Under the pieces are notes generated by a model. It had not been told where the DNA came from, ran no database searches, and was given only the letters and a program-made list of their open reading frames with translations. Shown here one piece after another: positions 25,485 to 33,161 of a stretch of 64,000 nucleotides of DNA (the first letter of the stretch is position 1; each line of letters begins with the position of its first letter). The stretch comes from JACVRW01 sp963728495 (GTDB lineage: Bacteria > Actinomycetota > Thermoleophilia > Solirubrobacterales > Thermoleophilaceae): positions 124,001-188,000 of the forward strand of contig CAVSKI010000007.1 of NCBI GenBank assembly GCA_963728495.1. The letters are read 5' to 3'. Made by a program: the position numbers and the translations under genes.

Positions 25485-27140
25485 ATGACCACGGACGCCC
25501 ACACCATGGCCGACCGCCTCGCCGAGGGGCAAGACGCGCTCGCTCGCGGTGCCTGGGCCGAGGCCCGCGAGTGCTTCGCGGGAGCCGTGCAGCACGAGGG
25601 CTCAGGTGAGGCATGGGAAGGGCTCGGCTGGGCCGGCTACTGGCTCCACGACGCGGCGCTTACCATGCGCTCGCGCGAGCACGCCTATCAGGCCTACCGA
25701 GGGAGCGGTGACATGCTGGGCGCGGGTCGCGTCGCCGCCTGGCTGGCCGCCGACCACCTGGAGTTCCGGGGCGACGACGCTGTCGCCAGCGGCTGGCTGG
25801 AGCGCTCGCACCGCCTGCTCGATGCCCTCCCCGCTGCAGCCGATCACGGCTGGCTGGCCGTGATCGAGGGCTCGTTCGAGCTGGGTGTGAGAGGAGATCT
25901 GAAGCAGGTGATCGAACTCGCCGGCCTGGCGGCGGGGCTCGGGCGGCAGTGCTCGGTGCCGGACCTGGAGGCGATCGGTCTGTCCCTCGAGGGTCTCGCC
26001 CTGGTCGGGCAGGCGCGCGTGCCGGAGGGCGTGCGGCGGCTCGACGAGGCGTCCGCGATCGTGACCGGCGAGGAGCTGCAGCTTCCGATCTCGCTGGGCT
26101 GGGCGCTCTGCTACGTCATCGCGGCCTGCGAGGGCGTTGGCGATTTCCCCCGTGCGACCCAATGGTGCGAGGTCATGCGGGCCTCGTCCGAGCGCTGGGG
26201 CGCGCGCCACTCCCGGGGGGTCTGCCGCAGCGCGTACGGAACGGTCCTCGCCTGCTGCGGCGACTGGAAGGCAGCCGAGACCGAGCTGACCGGGGCCATC
26301 GGCGACCTCGAGGCGGCCCGTCCGGGAATGGTGGGCGGCGGACTAGTGCGGCTGGGAGAGCTTCGTGCCCGTCAAGGCCGGCCGGGGGATGCGCGGGAGC
26401 TGTTCGAACGCGCCGGAGCCAATCGGCAGGCGGTGCTCGGCCTCGGGGAACTGGCGCTCGACGAGGGAGATGCCGAGGCAGCGGCCGATGCCGCCGAGCG
26501 CGTGCTGCGCCGCCTCACCGCGGATAACGTCGTGGGCCGGATGGCTGCCCTCGAGCTGCTCGCCCGCGCGCGCGCCGAGCTAGGGGAGCTGGAGGCATCG
26601 GCCGCGGCCTGCGCGGAGCTCGAGCGCGGCGCCAGGGCTATCGGGACCCCCTACCTGGGCGGACGAGCCGAGCTCGTCCGGGCGGAGCTGCTGATGGCCC
26701 GTGGCGGATATGGGGAGGCGCGCTGCGCGTGCGAGGACGCGCTCGACCGCTTCGCGGAAGTAGCCGCCCCCTACGACGCGGCGCGCGCGCGACTGGGACT
26801 GGCCAGAGCTCTGGCCGCGCTGGGCCGCAACGACGCGGCGGCCACGGAGGCCGCAGGCGCGCGCGCCGATTTTGCGGCCCTCGGGGCCACCCGCGAGGCC
26901 CGTCGCGCCGAGGCGCCGCTCCTCGACGGGGCGACGCAGCGCCCGCTCAGCGAGCTGACGCCACGTGAGCTGGAGGTCCTGCGCCTCGTGGCTCAGGGTC
27001 TCAGCGACGCCGAGATCGCCGAGCGGCTGGTGCTGAGCCCGCACACCGTCCACCGGCACATGGCAAACACCCGCGCGAAGTTGCGGCTGCCCTCCCGGGC
27101 GGCGGCGGTCGCCTACGCCGCGCGCGTCGGGCTGCTCTAG
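25485..27140 (+). CDS. LuxR-family transcription regulator with TPR-like domain
   Basis: 551 aa. The last ~65 residues form the LuxR helix-turn-helix: LTPRELEVLRLVAQGLSDAEIAERLVLSPHTVHRHMANTRAKL. The preceding ~480 residues are alpha-helical Ala/Leu/Glu-rich repeats, as in TPR arrays of large ATP-binding LuxR regulators, but no Walker A P-loop is present, so this is a short ATP-free type. A hairpin follows 7 bp after the stop. It sits directly before a methyltransferase gene, a frequent pairing that suggests it regulates the enzyme (inference). Confidence 0.88.
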   Translation: MTTDAHTMADRLAEGQDALARGAWAEARECFAGAVQHEGSGEAWEGLGWAGYWLHDAALTMRSREHAYQAYRGSGDMLGAGRVAAWLAADHLEFRGDDAVASGWLERSHRLLDALPAAADHGWLAVIEGSFELGVRGDLKQVIELAGLAAGLGRQCSVPDLEAIGLSLEGLALVGQARVPEGVRRLDEASAIVTGEELQLPISLGWALCYVIAACEGVGDFPRATQWCEVMRASSERWGARHSRGVCRSAYGTVLACCGDWKAAETELTGAIGDLEAARPGMVGGGLVRLGELRARQGRPGDARELFERAGANRQAVLGLGELALDEGDAEAAADAAERVLRRLTADNVVGRMAALELLARARAELGELEASAAACAELERGARAIGTPYLGGRAELVRAELLMARGGYGEARCACEDALDRFAEVAAPYDAARARLGLARALAALGRNDAAATEAAGARADFAALGATREARRAEAPLLDGATQRPLSELTPRELEVLRLVAQGLSDAEIAERLVLSPHTVHRHMANTRAKLRLPSRAAAVAYAARVGLL

Positions 27141-27147
27141 CTGGGCC

Positions 27148-27163
27148 TGGCCCGTTCGGGCCA
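27148..27163 (+). terminator. Hairpin after the LuxR-type gene
   Basis: TGGCCC-GTTC-GGGCCA, a perfect 6-bp GC stem with 4-nt loop 7 bp after the stop. No T tract. It may reduce read-through into the methyltransferase gene, which has its own strong AAAGGAGG ribosome site at about 27240. Confidence 0.4.
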
Positions 27164-27250
27164 TCTGCGTCGAATGGCCTTAACGGGTGAAGTCGGCCCG
27201 CCCACGCGCTCGTAGGTTCGTCTGGCTCCCATTCCCGCAAAGGAGGCCCC

Positions 27251-28348
27251 ATGAGCGAGGCCGTTGCCATTGAGGCAAGCAGCGAGGCCCTGGTGGACAG
27301 GGTTGTGACATCTACGATCGGGCTGTTCGAGCTCGCCGGGCTTTACCTCGGCGACCGGCTCGGCCTGTACCGAGCGCTGCACGACAAGCCGAGCGCTACC
27401 AGCGGGGAGCTGGCTCAGGGCACCGGCACGGACGAGCGCTACGTACGCGAGTGGCTCGAGCACCAGGCCGTGAGCGGGCTGCTCAGCTGCGAGGACGAGG
27501 AGGCGGCCGCCACCGAGCGACGCTACTCGTTGCCTCCCGGCCATGCCGCAGCACTGATCGATTCCGACGGCCCGGCTTACATCGCTCCACTGGCGCGGCA
27601 GGCGCTCGGGATGCTGAGCCCCCTGCGGGAGCTCACCGAGGCCTTCCGAACGGGCGAGGGGGTGCCCTACCCGCAGTACGGGCCTGACACCCGCGAGGGA
27701 ATCGCCGACCTGAACCGCACCATGTTCATCAACGAGCTGGGCAGCGCCTGGTTCCCTTCGATCGACGACGTCCACGCCCGGCTCGACTCTCCACCCGGCG
27801 CCTGTGTCGCGGATCTCGGCTGCGGCAGCGGTTGGTCGAGCATCGCAATCGCGCGCGCCTACCCGCACGCGTTTGTCGACGGCATCGACTCGGACCCCGC
27901 CTCGATCGAGGCGGCGCGCGCCAACGCCCGCGCCGAGGGTCTCGATGATCGCGTTCGTTTCTTAGTCAAGGACGCGAGTGACGCAGGGCTGGACGGCGTC
28001 TACGACCTGGTGACCATCTTCGAGGCCCTGCACGATATGGGCCGTCCCGTCGACGCCCTCGCCAACGCGCGCCGGCTTCTCGCGAAGAGCGGCACGGCGA
28101 TCGTCGCCGACGAGCGCGTGGCTGAGCGCTTCGCCGCCCCGGGGGACGACCTCGAACGACTGATGTACGGCTTCAGCGTGATCCACTGCCTTGCGGTCGG
28201 TCGCGCCGACCACGAGCAGTCGGCCGCGACCGGCACCGTGATGCGGCCGGCCACCCTTCACGACTACGCCGGCGCGGCGGGCTTCAGCCACTCGGAGGTG
28301 CTGCCGATCGAGAACGACTTCTGGCGCTTCTACCGCCTCGATGCCTGA
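27251..28348 (+). CDS. Class I SAM-dependent methyltransferase with N-terminal winged helix
   Basis: 365 aa. A winged-helix dimerisation domain (residues ~25-110: LFELAGLYLGDRLGLYRAL, SGELAQGTGTDERYVREWLEHQAVSGLL) precedes the Rossmann methyltransferase domain with motif I VADLGCGSGWSSIAIA and the acidic ligand in VDGIDSDPASIE. This is the Rv2258c/O-methyltransferase-like layout. The substrate is unknown. A strong ribosome site lies 5-12 bp upstream of ATG. Follows the LuxR-type regulator; an ECF sigma-like gene lies 27 bp downstream. Confidence 0.87.
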   Translation: MSEAVAIEASSEALVDRVVTSTIGLFELAGLYLGDRLGLYRALHDKPSATSGELAQGTGTDERYVREWLEHQAVSGLLSCEDEEAAATERRYSLPPGHAAALIDSDGPAYIAPLARQALGMLSPLRELTEAFRTGEGVPYPQYGPDTREGIADLNRTMFINELGSAWFPSIDDVHARLDSPPGACVADLGCGSGWSSIAIARAYPHAFVDGIDSDPASIEAARANARAEGLDDRVRFLVKDASDAGLDGVYDLVTIFEALHDMGRPVDALANARRLLAKSGTAIVADERVAERFAAPGDDLERLMYGFSVIHCLAVGRADHEQSAATGTVMRPATLHDYAGAAGFSHSEVLPIENDFWRFYRLDA

Positions 28349-28375
28349 GGGCGCCGGAACGATCCCCGGGCGGTC

Positions 28376-28940
28376 ATGTCGCTCTCCGGCACGCGCCGGC
28401 TGCTCGAGCCCGAGCGCCTGTCCGTGCACCTGGAACGTCTGTACCGGGCGGCCTGGGGGCTGTGCGGGTCGGCCCACGATGCCGAGGATCTCGTGCAGGA
28501 GACCTACGCACGGGTGCTGGCCCGTCCACGCCTGCTGCGCGCCGGTGACGAGCTGCCGTACCTGCACCGAGTCCTGCGCAACACGTACCTGACCGGCCTG
28601 CGCACCGCCGGCCGGCGGCCTCGGACCGTCGAGCTGCCGGTCGACGAGAGCGAGACGTTGCGTTCCAAGCTCGCGGAGCCGGACGTGGCGCTGGAGCAGC
28701 GCGAACTGCTGGCGGGGATTGCAGCGACTCCCGGCCGAGCTGCGGGCGGCGCTCGTGGCAGTCGACGTCCTCGGGCTCTCCTACCGCGAGGCGGCAAGCG
28801 CGCTCAACACGCGCGAGACGACGATCACCATGCGGCTCTTCCGAGCGCGGCAGCGCATCGCGAGCTTGGTGGAGAGCCGGCCGGCCGCTGGTCGTGTACG
28901 CCTTCGTCAGATGAACCTCTTCATCCCCGGAGACGGGTGA
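28376..28940 (+). pseudogene. ECF/SigE-like RNA polymerase sigma factor (frame broken)
   Basis: ATG 28376. Region 2 is intact: LERLYRAAWGLCGSAHDAEDLVQETYARVLARP, then YLHRVLRNTYLTGLR. The frame breaks at 28715-28720 (GGGGATTGCAG, one extra base); in the corrected frame region 4 reads LQRLPAELRAALVAVDVLGLSYREAASALNTRETTITMRLFRARQRI. Corrected length about 187 aa. No anti-sigma gene follows, since the next gene converges from the other strand 4 bp away. It may have controlled the methyltransferase upstream or the RiPP cluster. Confidence 0.78.
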
Positions 28941-28944
28941 ACCG

Positions 28945-30207
28945 TCAGGCCGGGAGCCAGGCCCCGTGTAGCCCGTAGGGGACCCTCACAGGCACGCGGA
29001 GCTTGGCCACGGGCCTGCCGGCGAGGTCGTCGGCGTCGAGCACCAGCAGTTCGGCGGCATCGCGGCTCGCGTCGTGCACGAAGCCCGCCAGGAGCGCCTG
29101 GCCGTCTACCTCGCCGAGCGAGATCATCTCACCGCCGAAGCGCCCCGGCCCGAAGTCGTGGTCCTGGCTCGCGCCCGTGGTCATGTCGATCGCCGATACC
29201 CCCCGGGCAACCGTGTAGTTGCTTCCCGTCGGTCGGGTCACCACCACCCGCCGCCCATCCGGGAGCAGACTCGGGAAGTCGCAGGGGTGGTCGTCGACGT
29301 CGGCCTCGGCGACGCGGCCGCTGCGGGTGTCGATGCTCCAGCGCCGCAGCGAGCCGGGGGTACCCTCGAACGGGTTCTCCTCACCGGCGGCGATCCCCGG
29401 TACGTGCCGGCGGCAGCCGACGATGTGGACGGTGGGCCCGTCGGACCAGGCCGCGGCCAGATGCGACACGTAGGCCGGCGTAACGTCGGCGACCACCGCG
29501 CCGGTGCCGACCCGCTCGGCCAGCACGATCGCCGCCCCGGCTTCGGGCTCCCAGCCGATACCGCGCTCGTGCCGGCGCCACGGGAGGTCGAGCGTGACGA
29601 CGCGGCCGTCCACGACGCGCAGGTCGTGCAGAAACGGCCGTCGCTCGGCAACGTACTCACCGGTTGGGCGCCAGTGCCCGTCGTCGCCGCGCTCGAGGAA
29701 GGTCAAGGTCGGGTCGTCCCAGGACGTTCCCACGGTCACCGGCCGCCCATTCACGCGCGTCACGTGCGGGAGCACCATCGAAACCCCGGGGGCGTCCACC
29801 ACGTCGGGGCCGACGGTTTCCAGCGTGGTGGGATCGACACGCCAGGGACGCCCGCTGTCGCTCAGGGCCAGCAATCCGTCAGGGCCGACGTCGGCGAGCC
29901 CCGCCGAGGCGGGCTCCGCGGCGCGCCCGAAGGCCGGCACGAGCTCGTCGAGCGACGGGGTGCGCACCCAGCGGTTGCTGTAGGTCGCGCGGCCGCCGTC
30001 GATCCGCAGCGCGTGCACCATGCCCTGGCCGTCGAACCACAGACCGCCCACGCCCTGGCTCGGCGCACGGTTGGGCCCGTTGCGGACGTAGGTGCCGGCC
30101 AGGCCGGCGGGCAGTTGCCCCTCCACCTCGATCTCGACCTCGAGGCCGCCACACTCCGCGTCGACGGGCGCGTAGTTGGAGCGCGGGTCCGCGTCGGCGA
30201 CGGTCAT
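28945..30207 (-). CDS. Carotenoid oxygenase (RPE65/CCD family) at the end of the RiPP operon
   Basis: 420 aa, slightly short for the family (450-500). Seven-bladed propeller proteins of this family bind Fe(II) through four His; candidates are His148 (VLPHVTRV), His194 (PFLHDLRVV), His249 (YVSHLAAAW) and His414 in the hallmark C terminus YGLHGAWLPA. The N terminus GTYVRNGPNRAP and GMVHALRID are also typical. The start overlaps the ABC exporter stop (ATGA), so it is co-translated with a peptide-export system rather than with carotenoid genes, none of which is in the window. It may act on an apocarotenoid or stilbene-like substrate, or have been recruited as an oxidative tailoring enzyme (speculation). 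Confidence 0.88.
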   Translation of the reverse strand: MTVADADPRSNYAPVDAECGGLEVEIEVEGQLPAGLAGTYVRNGPNRAPSQGVGGLWFDGQGMVHALRIDGGRATYSNRWVRTPSLDELVPAFGRAAEPASAGLADVGPDGLLALSDSGRPWRVDPTTLETVGPDVVDAPGVSMVLPHVTRVNGRPVTVGTSWDDPTLTFLERGDDGHWRPTGEYVAERRPFLHDLRVVDGRVVTLDLPWRRHERGIGWEPEAGAAIVLAERVGTGAVVADVTPAYVSHLAAAWSDGPTVHIVGCRRHVPGIAAGEENPFEGTPGSLRRWSIDTRSGRVAEADVDDHPCDFPSLLPDGRRVVVTRPTGSNYTVARGVSAIDMTTGASQDHDFGPGRFGGEMISLGEVDGQALLAGFVHDASRDAAELLVLDADDLAGRPVAKLRVPVRVPYGLHGAWLPA

Positions 30208-33161
30208 GCGATCTGCCGGCGGACGAGGTCGGCGAACAGCCCCTGCTCGTCGAGCAGGGTGTCGTACGTGCCCTCCTGCACGATCCGGCCGTCGTCGATC
30301 ACGTACAGGTAGTCCGCGCGCCGAATCGTGCTCAGACGGTGGGCGACCACGATGCGCGTGGCGTCGAGGCTGTCGATCGCCTCCATCACGTCCTCCTGGG
30401 TCTCGTTGTCGAGCGCGCTGGTGGCCTCGTCGAAGAAGAGGATCCGCGGGCGGTGCACGATCGCCCGGGCGATCATCAGCCGCTGCACCTGGCCCCCGGA
30501 GAAGGACACGCCGTTCTCGCCGACGATCGTCTGCATCCTCATGGGCATTCGCTTGATGTCCTCGGTCAGGCCGGCCCGCTCCGCCGCCCACCAGGCGTCG
30601 TCCTCGGTCAACGCCGCGTTGCCGATGATGTTGCTCAACAGCGTGCCGGGCATCGGCTTGCTGTCCTGAAGCACCACGCCGACCTGGCGCCGCACCATTC
30701 TCGCGTTCAGCGAAGTGAGGTTGCGCTCGTCGTAGACGACGCTCCCATGCTCTGGCGTCTCGAAGCCCAGCAGCAGCCGCATTACCGTCGACTTGCCCGC
30801 ACCCGAGGGCCCGACCAGCGCGACGTTCTGCCCGGGCTGGACGTTCAGCGTCACGCCGCTGAGCGTCGGCTCCGCCTCCGGCCCGTAGCGAAAGGAGACG
30901 TTCTCCAGCCGGATCCGCCCGGTGAGCAGGCCGGGATCGCCGGCGGCGTCGTTCTTCTCCGGCACCGCCTCGAGCACGGGGCGCAGGCGCTCGTAGAGGG
31001 GGATCACCGTTATGGAGGCGACCAGCGCGAAGCTCAGCTGCGTGGCCGCGGTGGTGAACTGGGCCAGGGCGGCGGAAAAGGCGACGAACGTGCCCGTGGC
31101 CATATCGGCGTCCAATACCCCGGCAACGACCGCGAACAGCATCATCGACAGCACCAGCGGGGTGCCGGCGATCGTGGTCGCGAGCCAGCAGTAGACGAGC
31201 TGACTGCGGTAGTTGGCCTCCTGCTGGCGATGGAAGAGCTGCGCCCACTGGGAGAACGCCGGGATCTCTCGCCCGGCTATGCGGATCTTGTCGATCCCCT
31301 CGAGCAGCCCGAACAGCCGCCCGAAGATGTGCCCCTTCTCGAGGAACATCGTGCGCTGGTGGCGAACCTGGCGCAGGCTGAGCCAGGCCAGCAGGGCGCC
31401 TATAGCTGCCAGCCCGCCGACCGCGAACACCGCCAGCAGCGGGCTGTATACGAACAAGAGCGCCAGGCTGAAGACGCCGAACATCGTGCTCAGGACCGCG
31501 GCGACAGTGGCGTTGGAGAGGATCGTGTTGATCGAGTTGACGCCGTAGGCGCGTGAGGTCAGGTCGCCAGTGGCGTAGGCAGCGTGGAATCTCGCCGGCA
31601 GCGAAAGCAGCCGATCCCATACCCCCGCCTGGAGAACCCCGTCGAGGTTGCCCGACAGGCGGGCCACGGCGATGGCCCGCGCGTAGGCGAGGAAACCTCC
31701 CGAGACGGCGGCGGCCAGCAGGAAGGCCGCGGTCCACCAGATCGCCGAACGATCGTTGTCGGGGATGAACGTGTTGAACAGCCACTGGGAGCCGATCGGC
31801 AGGGCGAGCGCGAGCAGGCCTCCGACCACGCCTGCCACCGCCAGCGATGTGAGCGTGGCCCGCTGGTGGCGGAAGCCGATGCGCAGCATGTCGCGCAGCC
31901 CCAGCGGACGCGCAGGCAGGGGCGTGTAGAGCTCGAAGGCCAGCGGGTCGAGCGCCGCCGCCAGCTCGCCGTCGACGTTTGCCTCGGCCTCCGTGACCGG
32001 GTCGTAGCAGAGAAAGCCGCCACGGGGCCGCGGCACGAGCGCGACCGGCGTCCCGTGACCGCTGCGGAAGGCAAGCACGGGACCCGAGGCGCGACGGTGC
32101 CAGCCGGCGTCGAGCGACACGCGCCGGTGGCGCACGCCGGCCGCCATCGCGATCGCCGCGACGGGGTCGGCGCCCAGCCTGTAGGACGCGGGCGGATCCA
32201 CGAACTCCGCGTCGAGATAGACGCCGAGCCTGCGGCAGGCCCGCAGCATCAGGTCGAAGCTGTCCTTCTCGACGCGCGGCGGCGGGACCGGCGTTTGCCC
32301 GAGTGCGGAAGCGATGCGCGTGACCGATTGGGTGAGCTGTACGGAGCCGTGCTCGCGGGCCGCGACCAGGCGTGCGTCAGTGCGCCGTTGCAACTGCTCG
32401 ACGTTCGCGCGCGCGGCGCCAAGCACGAGGTGGTGGGCGCTACGCAGCGCCTCCAGGACCGTCGGTGTGAGGCCCTGTGACAGTGGGTCGCTCACCACGA
32501 CCCGAGTGGTGCCCTGCGCGACCAGTCGCATCCCGGCAGCGGCTGGAATCGCGGTCGTTGCGTCCAGCACGGCGAGCACGGGACGCTCCTGACCGAGCAC
32601 GGCCAGCCCTCCCGATTCCAGCTCGAACGCCAGCCCGTCCACGCGGGGGTGCACGATCTCGCCGTCGTCGAGGTCATGGGTCCCGCATTCGAGGACCGTG
32701 GCTCGGCCCACGGTTGCATCCGCATCGAGCGTCCCGGCGAGTCGCGCCAGCCACGCCCGCAGGGCAGAAGCCCCTGCCGGCCCACTGCCGTTCGCCTCGG
32801 CTGCCAACCCCTCCACGGCCAACTCGCGTACGCGAGTGTTCGGCTCGCCAATGGCCACGATCGTGTGTCCGTCGGGAACGTCGGCGGGGTCGATCGGCAG
32901 CATGAGCTCCCCGGGCTCCGCGCGCAGCAGGAAGTGGCGGCGCCCGCTGGGCTCGGCAAGCGTGCCCGGCTGCAGGAAGACGTTGAGCGCTCCGCGCCCG
33001 ACGAGTCGCGCCGCGCCCGACGCCTCGAGCGCGAAGGGGCTCGTGGCGTCGTAGGTGACCTCCACGCCCGCTGCGAAGGTCGCCTCCAGCGCAGCGGCGT
33101 CCGCCCGCGGGTGCTCGGGCGGCGCGGCGCGGGGCTCGACCTGCACGCCCGAGCCGGTCAC
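30204..33161 (-). CDS. NHLM-type bacteriocin ABC transporter, ATP-binding/permease protein
   Basis: 985 aa from GTG 33161, overlapping the C39 exporter stop. The first ~400 residues are the special N-terminal region of NHLM ATPase/permeases without a C39 peptidase. The membrane domain then begins near LGLRDMLRIGFRHQRATL and holds about six helices. The nucleotide-binding domain has Walker A VGPSGAGKSTVMRLLLG, signature SFSGGQVQRLMIARAI, Walker B ILFFDEATSALD and H-switch VVAHRLSTIR. Known NHLM clusters carry this protein beside a peptidase-type exporter; the pair probably works in one export complex for the modified peptide. Confidence 0.9.
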   Translation of the reverse strand: MTGSGVQVEPRAAPPEHPRADAAALEATFAAGVEVTYDATSPFALEASGAARLVGRGALNVFLQPGTLAEPSGRRHFLLRAEPGELMLPIDPADVPDGHTIVAIGEPNTRVRELAVEGLAAEANGSGPAGASALRAWLARLAGTLDADATVGRATVLECGTHDLDDGEIVHPRVDGLAFELESGGLAVLGQERPVLAVLDATTAIPAAAGMRLVAQGTTRVVVSDPLSQGLTPTVLEALRSAHHLVLGAARANVEQLQRRTDARLVAAREHGSVQLTQSVTRIASALGQTPVPPPRVEKDSFDLMLRACRRLGVYLDAEFVDPPASYRLGADPVAAIAMAAGVRHRRVSLDAGWHRRASGPVLAFRSGHGTPVALVPRPRGGFLCYDPVTEAEANVDGELAAALDPLAFELYTPLPARPLGLRDMLRIGFRHQRATLTSLAVAGVVGGLLALALPIGSQWLFNTFIPDNDRSAIWWTAAFLLAAAVSGGFLAYARAIAVARLSGNLDGVLQAGVWDRLLSLPARFHAAYATGDLTSRAYGVNSINTILSNATVAAVLSTMFGVFSLALLFVYSPLLAVFAVGGLAAIGALLAWLSLRQVRHQRTMFLEKGHIFGRLFGLLEGIDKIRIAGREIPAFSQWAQLFHRQQEANYRSQLVYCWLATTIAGTPLVLSMMLFAVVAGVLDADMATGTFVAFSAALAQFTTAATQLSFALVASITVIPLYERLRPVLEAVPEKNDAAGDPGLLTGRIRLENVSFRYGPEAEPTLSGVTLNVQPGQNVALVGPSGAGKSTVMRLLLGFETPEHGSVVYDERNLTSLNARMVRRQVGVVLQDSKPMPGTLLSNIIGNAALTEDDAWWAAERAGLTEDIKRMPMRMQTIVGENGVSFSGGQVQRLMIARAIVHRPRILFFDEATSALDNETQEDVMEAIDSLDATRIVVAHRLSTIRRADYLYVIDDGRIVQEGTYDTLLDEQGLFADLVRRQIA

